In this document: one piece after another, positions 1-9,838 of the stretch | How the letters are laid out: each line of letters starts with the position of its first letter | Numbering within the stretch: position 1 is the first letter of the stretch | Origin: Arabidopsis thaliana | Lineage: Eukaryota > Streptophyta > Magnoliopsida > Brassicales > Brassicaceae | Direction of reading: 5' to 3' | DNA length: 64,000 nucleotides | Assembly: GCF_000001735.4 (NCBI RefSeq) | Contig: NC_003075.7 | Span: forward strand, 2,729,001-2,793,000 | Notes under the pieces: generated by a model | The model's input: the letters and a program-made list of their open reading frames with translations, nothing else | Database searches by the model: none | Told to the model about the DNA's origin: nothing | Translations under genes and position numbers: made by a program

Positions 1-1095
1 TAGTAAGACTGTTCGTAAGAGAAAGAAGTTGTCTTCATCAAAACTAGGTTTTCGGAGACTTGATAACCAGTCAAAGAAGGATCAACTTTTCAACGAGCCC
101 TTGTTTACTGGTAAAACTTTCCAGTGACTCTTTCTTTCAGTTTTACTTTCTGTTGCCCTTTGTTTTTAATTGCCTATCTACATTTATCTGCAGGCTTCTC
201 AAATGTTTTACTCAGTGTCTTTAAAAAGGATTGTGTAGCAAAATCATATTTTGCTGCTCCTAAAGAACCTGCATCTGTACCTGTATCATCTCCTACTCGA
301 GAAGCTGAAACAGAAATTAACTCGGCCTCTCCAGTTACACAATCTACAGTTCCTGATTCTACTAATCAAGAGAGTACGGTTCAGCGATCTTCAGGTCAGC
401 AAACTGAACATTTCCAAGGTGTTGCACTTAAATTCGTGCATGAAAACATTCATATCTAAACTGAACAAGTTCACCTTCTGGAACCAATGACTTCACCACT
501 CATCCTGAAACGGTGGAGACAAGATCTTATAGAACAAAACATTCAAATTCCACTATTCCATAGGTTTTGCCTGGACTAAACATCCTCGAGTACATGCTAT
601 CACCACCTCCAAGATCTTCACCTTTTAGAACCAATGGCTTCACCATTCATCCTGAAACATGGGAGACAGGATCTTACAGAACACAACCTTCAACTTCCAA
701 CAATACAGAGGTTTGTTCTCACATTTTTCGCTTGTGTTTACCATTCCTGGTGCTTTTGCTAACATTGATAGCAGATACTTTTTGGTTGTGCCATACAGGA
801 ACTTCATTTTCTTGAGGAAGGTGTCAATACCCCGGTAAGATCACCGGTTACTCAAGATTCTGGGGGTTTTTCAGGAAGAACAAGGTACCAAGATTCCAAA
901 AACCATGTAGCGTTTTTAAGAGCCTATCGTTTCTATACTAACCATCTAACATTCATTGAACATTACAGAGCCTTGGCTCAGCATCTTAAAGAACGTTATT
1001 CTGGATATCTAAGTTTGAACAAGATCTTGGAAGGAAAGACAAGAAAAATAGCTGCTCGAATGTTCTACGAGACACTGGTGATTGATTCTCAATAG
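1..1095 (+). pseudogene. Truncated relic of a cohesin alpha-kleisin (SYN/RAD21-like) gene
   Basis: The left edge cuts this gene. Exon-like blocks at about 1-110, 194-418, about 420-711 and 799-1095 are joined by plausible GT-AG introns. They read segments typical of plant SYN/RAD21 proteins: a FNEPLFTG block, a SPTREAE/PDSTNQ block, a LSPPPRSSPFRTNGF block, and a C-terminal SLNKILEGKTRK-AARMFYETLV motif, which is the winged-helix end that binds SMC1. A stop follows ETLV-IDSQ at 1093-1095, where family members continue for roughly 30 more residues, so the SMC-binding domain is cut short. About 85 unusual residues separate the SGRTR motif from the LSLNKIL motif. The block at about 470-550 is repeated imperfectly at 618-700. 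Cohesin identity comes from recalled family motifs; loss of function is inferred. Confidence 0.72.
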
Positions 1096-1141
1096 ATTTC
1101 TATTCGTTTTATCTCTCTATGCATTGCCTCTAATTGAGATT

Positions 1142-1945
1142 TGAAGATGTAGTTGCTGCTGATGGAGTTGTTGAATGATACAAGAAGTAATACGCGATTT
1201 TATCTGATGGAATTTCTGAATGATTCAAGAAGTAATTCAGGATGCGACAGTTTTGTGTGAGTGTCGGTTTCTAGAAGATTTGAGAAGAGCGTGTTTAGAG
1301 GATGAAACAAAAAGGAAAAAGGACTTAAAGAGATTTGGAAGACTTGATGAAAGTGGAGTTTGATGAGAAAAAGGAAAAGAGTAAAAAGGAAATTTACTTT
1401 TTCTTACAGAAAAAGGAAATCTTCTCCTATGGTGATTAGGCAATCGTTTTGACTATATAAAGAGGTGCTAGGACGTCTTGGAGAGGCAGGAGAGCTGAGG
1501 CATAAAGACAAATCATTGAGAGCTTTCTAAGGGTGTGTGCGACATAGTTTCGCGGTTTTATGCGACATAGTTTCGCAGGTTTGGTGCTTGTGTGATCAAG
1601 CTTGTTTGGTGGTGTGTGAAAGTTGTTCCAGAAACTTGGAGAATTGAAGTCTAGGCTCAGAAGGAGTTTAGCTCAGGGTTAGGTTATCCTGATTAAATCT
1701 AGACTCAGGGGAGTTTAGTTAAGGGTAGAGATTATCCTTAAGGTTTCACGTTTATAGAAGGGAGCGGTAAATCAAGAGGGGTGTGCTTGTTTTACGCGTT
1801 TGCGAATTGGTTGTAATTTGCTTTCTTGTTCTAGTGAAATCGAAATCTGGACGTGGTCCCGGGGAGTAGGAAAAACCGAACCTCGTTAACAAATTTCTTG
1901 TCTCTTTACTTTCTGCACTTTATTGTTACCTCATCCGCACTTACA
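1142..1945 (+). repeat. 5' LTR
   Basis: This 804-bp repeat begins TGAAGATG and ends ACTTACA. A TATATAAAG promoter-like box near 1455 would place transcription initiation inside the LTR, as expected for the U3/R boundary. It is followed by the primer-binding site. Confidence 0.95.
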
Positions 1946-2066
1946 AGTGGTATCAGAGCAGGTTCTTGATAGAGATTTAGTCTTGTTTCGAGTAGATCAG
2001 GGTGAGGTTCCGGAGATCGTTCAGAAGATCATTCAGGAAGTAAGACAGAGTTTGAAATCAAGATTG

Positions 2067-3218
2067 ATGGAGATATTGAGGTTGCCATTCAAGAAGCGGT
2101 TTTCATGGAATGAACGAAATAGAGCTCTTCACGAGTTTAAGGTTGATGGAAACAAAGAAGTATTGTACAAGTCATCTAAAGGCAAGCGATGTTTTGAGTG
2201 CAAAGGTTTTAGACATATGTGTTCTGAATGTGCGAATTTGATGAAGGAAAAGGAGAAGAAATTCATCATGAGTGATTCTGAAATTGATTCAGATGATGGT
2301 GAAGAATTGAAGAATTTAGTTGCCTTTACGACCTTTGAGTCTAGTATTGCGTCAGCATCTGCATCAGGGCCAACATCAGCGTCTGCAACAGGGTCTACAT
2401 CAGCGTCTGCAACAGGACCTGCAACTGGAAGTGATAATGATCAAAGTGATGATGATGATTTAAGTATTAGTGATGAAGAGTTTGCTGAGAATTACAAAGC
2501 TTTATATGAGCATTGTGTTAAGGTAGTTGAGGAGAATTCAGTATTAACTAAGGAGAAGCTCAAGTTAGAGGCTAAAGTTGTTAAAACACTGAAATTTGCT
2601 GCAGAGAAAGAAGAAGAAGCGTCACAACTTGAAGAAACTCAAAAGAATTTGAGGATGCTTAATAATGGCACAAAGAAGTTGGGTCATATTTTGAGTATTG
2701 GCAAGACTGATAAGTGTGGTCTTGGATTTAAAGGAAATCCTTCAAAATCAGATCCGGTGTTTGTTTATGGTGGTAAAATCACGTCTGCATCAGGAACTGT
2801 GAAGGAAACTGCAACTGTGGCAGAGATTGCATCTGATACGAGAACTGATTCGAGAACTGATACAGAGACTACATCCGGTACAAGAAAAGTTCAAAAATTG
2901 CAGAGTGAACCTCGACGAGTTTTTCGACCGGTTTGTCATCATTGTGGAGTTGTTGGGCATATTAGGCCAAGATGTTTCAGATTGTTGAGGGAGAAAAATC
3001 GATTGATGAATGCTTATGATGTGAGATTTCATGGTCCTAAATGTTATCATTATGGAGTTCAAGGACATATCAAGAGGAATTGTTTCAGGTTCATTCGAGA
3101 ATGCAGTCATGAGGGTTTAAGGCGCAACAAAGTATGGGTTAGGAAAGATGATTTTCATGGAAGTGGTGTTCTAGGCTATCAACCTCGTATTGCGAAGCGG
3201 GGAGAATTTTATAAGTAA
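2067..3218 (+). CDS. Gag-like protein with zinc knuckles, encoded by the LTR element
   Basis: The open frame extends upstream into the LTR, but the first in-frame ATG after the primer-binding site is at 2067, giving about 383 residues. In order it shows a first CX2CX4HX4C knuckle (CFECKGFRHMCSEC) near residue 45, then an acidic Ser/Ala-rich low-complexity stretch with repeated SASATG-type tetrads. A coiled-coil-like Glu/Lys-rich region follows, then a second perfect knuckle (CHHCGVVGHIRPRC). A third (CYHYGVQGHIKRNC) has Tyr in place of the second Cys. Knuckles of this type bind RNA during particle assembly. No pol domains follow. It could be annotated in databases as a CCHC zinc-knuckle family protein. 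Confidence 0.8.
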   Translation: MEILRLPFKKRFSWNERNRALHEFKVDGNKEVLYKSSKGKRCFECKGFRHMCSECANLMKEKEKKFIMSDSEIDSDDGEELKNLVAFTTFESSIASASASGPTSASATGSTSASATGPATGSDNDQSDDDDLSISDEEFAENYKALYEHCVKVVEENSVLTKEKLKLEAKVVKTLKFAAEKEEEASQLEETQKNLRMLNNGTKKLGHILSIGKTDKCGLGFKGNPSKSDPVFVYGGKITSASGTVKETATVAEIASDTRTDSRTDTETTSGTRKVQKLQSEPRRVFRPVCHHCGVVGHIRPRCFRLLREKNRLMNAYDVRFHGPKCYHYGVQGHIKRNCFRFIRECSHEGLRRNKVWVRKDDFHGSGVLGYQPRIAKRGEFYK

Positions 3219-3326
3219 TTTTGACCATGTTGTGACTCATTCAGGGGGAGAATGATGATGTGTTTGGTGATGTTGTGTTGGAGTTAGAACTGATGAGTTC
3301 ACAACATAGTCAAAAAGGGGGAGATT

Positions 3327-4130
3327 TGAAGATGTAGTTGCTGCTGATGGAGTTGTTGAATGATACAAGAAGTAATACGCGATTTTATCTGATGGAATTT
3401 CTGAATGATTCAAGAAGTAATTCAGGATGCGACAGTTTTGTGTGAGTGTCGGTTTCTAGAAGATTTGAGAAGAGCGTGTTTAGAGGATGAAACAAAAAGG
3501 AAAAAAGACTTAAAGAGATTTGGAAGACTTGATGAAAGTGGAGTTTGATGAGAAAAAGGAAAAGAGTAAAAAGAAAATTTACTTTTTCTTACAGAAAAAG
3601 GAAATCTTCTCCTATGGTGATTAGGCAATCGTTTTGACTATATAAAGAGGTGCTAGGACGTCTTGGAGAGGCAGGAGAGCTGAGGCATAAAGACAAATCA
3701 TTGAGAGCTTTCTAAGGGTGTGTGCGACATAGTTTCGCGGTTTTATGCGACATAGTTTCGCAGGTTTGGTGCTTGTGTGATCAAGCTTGTTTGGTGGTGT
3801 GTGAAGGTTGTTCCAGAGACTTGGAGAATTGAAGTCTAGGCTCAGAAGGAGTTTAGCTCAGGGTTAGGTTATCCTGATTAAATCTAGACTCAGAGGAGTT
3901 TAGTTAAGGGTAGAGATTATCCTTAAGGTTTCACGTTTATAGAAGGGAGCGGTAAATCAAGAGGGGTGTGCTTGTTTTACGTGTTTGCGAATTGGTTGTA
4001 ATTTGCTTTCTTGTTCTAGTGAAATCGAAATCTGGACGTGGTCCCGAGGAGTAGGAAAAATCGAACCTCGTTAACAAATTTCTTGTCTCTTTACTTTCCG
4101 CACTTTATTGTTACCTCATCCGCACTTACA
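3327..4130 (+). repeat. 3' LTR
   Basis: This is an 804-bp copy of the 5' LTR. I see nine differences from it and all are transitions (G/A or C/T). It is immediately preceded by the purine tract and followed by the AGATT target duplication. Confidence 0.95.
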
Positions 4131-4135
4131 AGATT

Positions 4136-4327
4136 GGCTGTATTCTGGATTGCAGGTATTGAAGTCTACATGACTTATCGATATGAAACAGAACCAACCC
4201 TACAGGGGTACAACTCTCAAGTTGATGCCTGCTCTTTTATCAAAGACTCAACTGTGAAGAAGGGAGTCGGATGGAGAATCATGACACTTAGCAAAATGAT
4301 ATTTAATTGTGGACTGAGTTTAAAATA
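4136..4327 (+). other. Short coding-like scrap, possibly a LINE RNase H remnant
   Basis: The DNA beyond the LTR element reads an open stretch containing QVDACSFIKDSTVKKGVGWR. This loosely resembles the start of the RNase H domain of plant LINE elements, where a VDASW...GWV-type pattern is common. An acceptor-like TTGCAG precedes it near 4155. It is short, the match is weak, and a stop follows at 4326. It may equally be meaningless; I give it as a hint only. Confidence 0.2.
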
Positions 4328-4339
4328 GAAAATTAAAAT

Positions 4340-5890
4340 TTAATTTTTCATACTATGATTAATTGTTACACTTTAAAACCGATCAAAAACTTTACATGAT
4401 TCTATATGTATAGTAGAAATTAGAATATCCGTAATCATGGCACACCACCACATTCAGCAAGTCGTTTAGTCTCGTGGATTGATAAACACATCCGTAATCA
4501 GCTCTCGGTACTTAAAGCTAATGGCCACCACAAATACGATAGGGGATTCCAACTCTGGCTCGCTCTGAGGAACACAAGCTAGATCAAGAATCTTTTTTTT
4601 TTTTTTTTTTTTTTCTTTTGTAAATTTTTTAAAAAGTCGCACTAGTTGTAACAACGCTATATCTTTCTTTTGAATTTAATTTAACATTCTATTCAAAAAA
4701 AAAAATTAGAATATCAAAATAATTCGCTGTAGCATATGGTTAAATGCTTGTATGATCTGTTTGATCTTCCAATATTCCGTTATGTTTTATTAAAACTGGC
4801 TTCCACAAACTGTGATAAAAAAAATTATGAAAATTAAAAATATTATTTAAGGATTAAAAATAATAAATTCAAATTTAATTCTTCGTATTTGATTAATTGT
4901 TACAGTTTAAACCCGATCAAAATTTTTACATCAATCTATATGTATATTATAAAGTCGTAGACTATCAATAATTCCGCTGTAGCACACATGCTAAATGTCC
5001 GATCATCATCAATTTGATCTTACAATATTCCGGGTTTAAACCATGGCAGTGGAAATATATGTTTTAGATCAAAAAATTTACATCAATCTATATGTATAGT
5101 ATAAAGTCATAAAATATCTATAATTCCGCTGTAGCACACATGCTAAATGTCCAATCATCATTAATTTGATCTTACAATATTCCAGGTTCAAACTCCGGCA
5201 GCGGAAATATATTTTTAAAGTATAATACATTTGTGGTTTTTGTCTATTTCATTAAAACTGGCTTCCACAAACAGTGATAAAAAAAATTGTGAAAATTAAA
5301 AATATTATTTAAGGTTTAAAAATAGTAAATTCAAATTTAATTTGTCATATTTGATTAATTGTTACAGTTTAAACCCGATCAAAATTTTTTCATTAATCTA
5401 TATGTTTAGTATAAAGTCATAGACTAACGATAATTCTGCTGTAGCACACAGGCAAAATGTCCGATCATCATTAATTTGATCATACAATATTCCGGGTTCA
5501 AACCCCGGCAGCGAAAATATATATTTTTTAAGTATAATACATTTTTGGTTTTTGTCTATTTTATTAAAACTGGCTTCCACAAACATTGATAAAAAAAATT
5601 GTGAAAATTAAAAATATTATTTAAGATTTTAAAATAGTAAATTCAAATTTAATTCTTCATATTTGATTAATTGTTACAGTTTAAAACAGATCAAAATTTT
5701 TACATCATAGTATAAAGTCATAGACTATCAATAATTCTGTTATAGCACACAAGCTAAATTCTCTAATCTTCATCAATTTAATCTTGCAATATTCGGGGTT
5801 CAAACCGATGTATATTTTTTTGAGTATAAAGTCTTGAAAATATATTTTTTAAATATAATATATTTTTGGTTTTTATCTATTTTATTGAAA
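4340..5890 (+). repeat. Tandem array of ~310-bp AT-rich units, each carrying a tRNA-like cloverleaf
   Basis: Recurring landmarks show the array. The block TAAAACTGGCTTCCACAAAC occurs near 4791, 5253 and 5565 (degenerate near 5886), so the spacing is about 312-321 bp; the first interval of 462 bp holds an extra partial unit. Within each unit a tRNA-like segment lies at 4972-5053, 5124-5206, 5434-5516 and, degenerate, 5733-5812 and 4722-4782. In the best copies TTCCGCTG at the 5' end is complementary to CAGCGGAA at the 3' end. An AGC/GCT D-arm-like stem, a GATCA/TGATC middle stem and a CCGGG-TTCAAAC-CCCGG T arm with a B-box are present, followed by T-runs. A 20-plus T tract lies near 4592-4613 in the leading degenerate part. 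Confidence 0.75.
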
Positions 5891-5959
5891 CTGACTACCA
5901 CAAAAACTCGAGAGCGCGTCACATATGCCATTGTGGGGAGAAAACGAATCTGGCGTGCC

Positions 5960-6889
5960 ATTTTATAATCTGAGTGCCACTATAAATGTGATATTCCGAA
6001 ATTACCCTTAATGAAATTATAACTGGTACAAATGAGAGATTATAGAATAACTAGTACAAATGATATAAGTAAAAGAGAATATAATGCAATTGGTATAAAT
6101 GTAATAACTATATATAAATAGAAACAATCGGTATAAATGGTATTATTGAAAAATAATAGTACAACTGATACAAATAGTATAAGTGAGATATAAATATGGA
6201 CAACTGGTACAAAATGTATTAATAGTATAATTGATACAACTCAGTTATACGGGACAAATGGTACAAAATAGTGGAAGTTTAAGCGATTTGTATTTCTAAA
6301 CCCTAAAGCTATTATATTTAATGGCATCGTCGTCGCCGCCGATTTTGTGAACCGTATCTCCAAGCGTCGTCGCCGCCGATTCTGTGAACCGTCTTCTCCA
6401 AGCGTCGTCGCCGCCGATTCTGTGAACCGTCTTCTCTTTTTCTTCGGTTATGCATAAACTGATTTTGCAGAGATTTAGTTTGGAGATATCTAGGGTTCGT
6501 TGAGAAGAAAGAAGAGATCTAAGGGTTTGTTAGATTGCAGAGAAAGAAGAAGAGATCGAAGAAAGAGAATAGAAATCCATGAAAAAGAAGAAGATAGATA
6601 GATAGATTCATGGAGAAGAAGAAGAAAGATTTCTGGAAAATTGATTTTGAGAGAGAAGAGACAAAATCTAAAAGAATAAAAAGAAGCGTGAAAAAGAAAA
6701 AAAAGAGGCAGTGTTTTATTTTAAGTTCACAAATAAAGGAGTGGCAGAGATACGTAATATATGAATTAGGTTAAGAGTTTTTGGACTTTTCATATAAATT
6801 TGATTTAAAATAAAACTAAAATTAAAATGAAAAACGTGGGAGGGTATGAGTGAACAATTTTATTGAGTTAGTGGCATTAGTGATAAAAT
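5960..6889. mobile_element. Candidate non-autonomous DNA transposon with imperfect inverted ends
   Basis: The stretch ATTTTATAATCTGAGTGCCA at 5960-5979 recurs in inverted, imperfect form at 6869-6889. Between them are AT-rich GGTACAAATG-type repeats, a GC-rich triplet repeat and a purine-rich AAGAAGAAGA region, with no long coding frame. I could not settle a target duplication, so the borders are approximate. A MULE-type MITE is one possibility. The purine-rich stretch could also be an old gene remnant. Confidence 0.4.
6329..6437 (+). repeat. Three tandem 37-38-bp GC-rich units
   Basis: The units start at 6329, 6366 and 6404 with GTCGTCGCCGCCGATT, followed by (C/T)TGTGAACCGTCTTCTCCAAGC. An ATG at 6321 opens just before the first unit, but the frame is short. 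The base composition is strikingly unlike the AT-rich surroundings. Confidence 0.85.
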
Positions 6890-7134
6890 TCCCAAAAGAG
6901 AAACTCTGACAAGAAAAGATTATGAAAATTAAAGATAAAATTCCCAATATTCCACTAAAGGTTTACCAAAAAAATATCTCTTTCCCTAAGAGGAAAGCAC
7001 GAACTTACTCTCTAAGCTTCCCTTTTGTAGAATAGTAACTCGAAAACTTGCTCCCCAATTTTTCTCTTCTCTTTAAGACACCCACTCACGTGCTTAAGCA
7101 TCATCTTCATTTCACCACCTGAAAACTAACAGCA

Positions 7135-8983
7135 ATGGCGTCAAATCTCTTCACAAAAATCCCTTCACTCTCTGCAATTTTCTCGGTTTACACATCTCTA
7201 TCTGCCTTCACGATCCTCTTCAAAACCATTCTCTATGAGTTCATTCCCGTCAATATCCGTGACTTTATCATCTCCAAATTCACAGACTACTTTTCTTTTT
7301 ATCTCAACTCCAATTTCACGTTCATCATCGAGGAACAGAGCGATTACGTTATGAATCAGACTTTCCGTGCAGCCCAAGTTTACTTGCCGACTCTTCTCTC
7401 CAGAATCACCACCAGAAGTCTCCTCGTCAGTTCGAGCGACCTCAAGAATCCGATGGCTAAACCGAAATTCGGAATCCCAGTCAAAGCCAAAATCATCGAT
7501 GAATTCGAAGGGATTCGTCTTGAATGGACACTTCTCTCTGCAAAAGATAATGATAATCCTTACCAGAGTAAACAAAAACGATAACTTTCCTCTGGATGTA
7601 ACCCTAATAAACGGTAAAACCCTAAAATTTGTCAACAAAAAGGGTACTTGTCAACATAAAACCCTAAAATTTGGGATCTTTTCACTCACTCTACTAAACA
7701 GAGTTCTAACCCCAAAATTTGATTTTTTTTTTTCTTTTCTTGTGATCACTCTTCTAAACTGAGTCTACTTACGTTTATTTGTCATCAATTCGTATTTTTG
7801 ACGTTCTATTCTCAATATAGAACCCTAAATTTTGGGGGGTTTTGTTCACCTAAGTCTAGTTACGTGTTCTAATGTCTATGCTGTGTTTTGTTTATGTTCT
7901 GAGTTCTGACACTATTTTGTAATTCCCATTTTTCAATGTTAATTTTGGCTTTCAGGTACTTTCATTTGACGTGTAAGAAGGAGTTTAGGGACAAGATTAT
8001 GTCAGATTACTTCACATACATTGCAAAATCATCGGTGAAGATATTGACACATAAAGAAAATCTCAATATCTACAATTACAATCCAGACTGTCTGAGATGG
8101 GAATCAGCAATCTTCCAACACCACACCACATTTGAAACCTTAGCAATGGAGCCTGAGCTCAAGAACACATTGATCCGTGACCTAGACGCTTTCTCCAATG
8201 GAAAAGACTTCTTCAAAACCGTGGGACGAGCTTGGAAACGCGGTTATCTTCTTTACGGTCCACCTGGAACCGGAAAATCATCGCTTGTTGCTGCAATTGC
8301 TAATTTTATGAACTATAGTATCTATGATCTTCAGATTCAGAGCGTTAAAGATGATGCAATGCTTAGACAGATTCTTACCTCAACCGAGAACCGCTCCATT
8401 CTTCTCATTGAAGATCTTGATTGCAGTGGAGCAGATACTACTTGTAGAAAGGAAAATAAAGATGAAACAGAGTATGGTGAGAATCAGAACAAGAAGAAGA
8501 AGAAGGATCCTAAGGTTTATGAGTTTGTATATATATATAAGCTTCACTAATTTGCATAAAACATCTCTGATTTTGGTGTTCTGATTCTTGTTATTTGTTG
8601 TTTAGGTAACTCTGTCTGGGCTACTAAACTTTGTAGACGGGTTATGGTCAAGCTGTGTAGAAGAGAGGATCATCATATTCACAACGAACCATAAGGAGAA
8701 ACTCGATCCGGCATTGCTGAGACCAGGAAGGATGGATGTTCACATCCTCATGGATTATTGCACGCCTATTGTTTTCAAGAAACTTGCTGCATTGTATCTT
8801 GAAATCGAAGAACACGAGTTGTTTGACCCTATTGAGAAGATGTTCCTTGAGGTGAAAGCAACTCCAGCTGAGATCACAGAGAAGCTTATGGTAAGCAAGG
8901 ATCCGGATGTTACGCTTAAGGGTCTTGTTGAGTTTCTTGAATCCAAGAAGATGACCAAGGAGAGTGTTGATTCTGAAATTTAA
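7135..8983 (+). CDS. BCS1-like AAA-type ATPase, reading frame broken in the middle
   Basis: The N-terminal part (7135-7584, ATG in good context) has a hydrophobic segment followed by the AAA-associated region typical of plant membrane-anchored AATP proteins. The AAA core reads from about 7957 to 8514, then after an intron (GT at 8515, AG at 8604-8605) from 8606 to the TAA at 8981. Visible motifs are Walker A GPPGTGKSS, Walker B ILLIEDLD, FTTNHKEKLDPALLRPGRMD (sensor and arginine region) and a lysine-rich insert. Frame 1 stops at 7582. The only nearby donor (7568) is in the wrong phase for the acceptor at 7955, so no simple intron restores the protein. A shorter product starting at the ATG at 8146 would be 248 residues with a complete ATPase core. 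It probably corresponds to At4g05380 and is a decaying paralogue. Confidence 0.7.
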
Positions 8984-9139
8984 GAAGCAGAGGCATGAAG
9001 CTTCAAGGATCCATGGAAGTAGTTTACCACTAATTACGCAGTAAATAACATGTAGCTCTTTGTCTCATTTTCATTTGGGATTTAGAATGACAGATAGATC
9101 CATCATATACATGGAAGTAATCTAGTACTTATGTGGTAA

Positions 9140-9285
9140 CTTAATAGTAAGTAACTCTTGCCTCTTTGTCTCTGTAACTCTGTTCCATATTTGGGATATT
9201 CTCGTTTAGTAATTAAGTAACTCTTGCCTCTTTGTCTCTGTAACTCTGTTTCATATTTGGGATATTTCTCGTTTAGTAATTAACA
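9140..9285 (+). repeat. Tandem duplication in the 3' flank of the AAA gene
   Basis: A segment of about 70 bp containing TAAGTAACTCTTGCCTCTTT and a CATATTTGGGATATT block occurs twice in a row, at about 9148-9214 and 9215-9282, with few differences. Confidence 0.8.
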
Positions 9286-9339
9286 GAAAGAGAGAACAAT
9301 TCACAATCCGTGAAATAAAGAAAGTAACTAAAAAGGAGC

Positions 9340-9745
9340 TTGATGTGGGAAAGGAAGATGAGGATGATAAACTAGTCAATGAACTGGAAGAGCTGACAAA
9401 CACAGCGGACAAAGAAGCTTCTTGCGATACGACGTGCTAAGGATAAGACGCGGAAGGCAACTGGTCCACAGATAGGTGCACTTCAAGATGGTTATGTAGA
9501 CCATGAATTGTTCTCTGATGATGACGTTCATACGAAGACCAATTGTTATTTCAGACTCTGATGATGACGTTCATACGAAGGCCGAGATATTGGCCTGTGC
9601 CAAGAAAATGCTAAGGAAGAAGCAGAGAGAAGAGATGCTTGATGGTGATGCTTATAACAAATACATGTTTGCGGCACAGACAGCCGATGAAACCTTATTT
9701 TGTTTCTTGATAATAGTTGAAATTAGAGGAAAGATTCATGTCTAA
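9340..9745 (+). pseudogene. Fragment of an SPB1-like (FtsJ) rRNA methyltransferase gene
   Basis: Frames here read KLVNELEELTNTADKEAS, then after a frameshift RRAKDKTRKATGPQ-IGALQDGYVDHELFS, then SDSDDDVHTKAEILACAKKM and LRKKQREEMLDGDAYNKYMF. These successive blocks resemble the C-terminal half of plant SPB1-type AdoMet-dependent 27S pre-rRNA methyltransferases. A short SDDDVHTK segment is duplicated at about 9515-9580. Stops and frameshifts separate the blocks and the catalytic FtsJ domain is absent, so this is a truncated duplicate. The family assignment is from recalled sequence patterns. Confidence 0.65.
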
Positions 9746-9838
9746 TGATTGACTTTCTTGGTTGAGTTACACTGTGTCCATTAATTGACACGATTATTCA
9801 GTTGCAAAAATGGCGAAAACCACAGAAAGACTATTAAC

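Larger units (their letters stand above)
1142..4130 (+). mobile_element. Non-autonomous, gag-only LTR retrotransposon (Copia/Sirevirus-like)
   Basis: Two 804-bp direct repeats (1142-1945 and 3327-4130) both begin TG and end CA. They are flanked by a perfect 5-bp target duplication, AGATT, at 1137-1141 and 4131-4135. A primer-binding site with the common TGGTATCAGAGC (initiator tRNA-Met type) starts at 1948. A purine tract AAAAAGGGGGAGA lies just before the 3' LTR, and another GGGGGAGA run is near 3245. The 1.38-kb internal region encodes only a gag-like protein, with no protease, integrase or reverse transcriptase. I count nine differences between the LTRs, so the insertion is fairly young. 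Its mobilisation would need enzymes from an autonomous relative. Confidence 0.95.

Noticed and set aside
1237-1443. 68-aa minus-strand frame repeated at 3422-3628
   Set aside because: Both copies lie inside the LTRs and are duplicated only because the LTRs are; no protein features.
4590-4616. Long T tract as a retroposon poly-A tail
   Set aside because: No flanking target duplication or gene-like body could be identified, so it is treated as a simple tract in the repeat region.
5398-5586. Minus-strand frame reading FSLPGFEPGILYDQ-like peptide
   Set aside because: Peptides of the PGFEPG type often arise by translating tRNA T-arm-like DNA; here it is the cloverleaf segment, not a protein.
7198-7638. 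146-aa minus-strand frame opposite the AAA gene
   Set aside because: It mirrors the coding strand of a recognised exon and has no independent motif.
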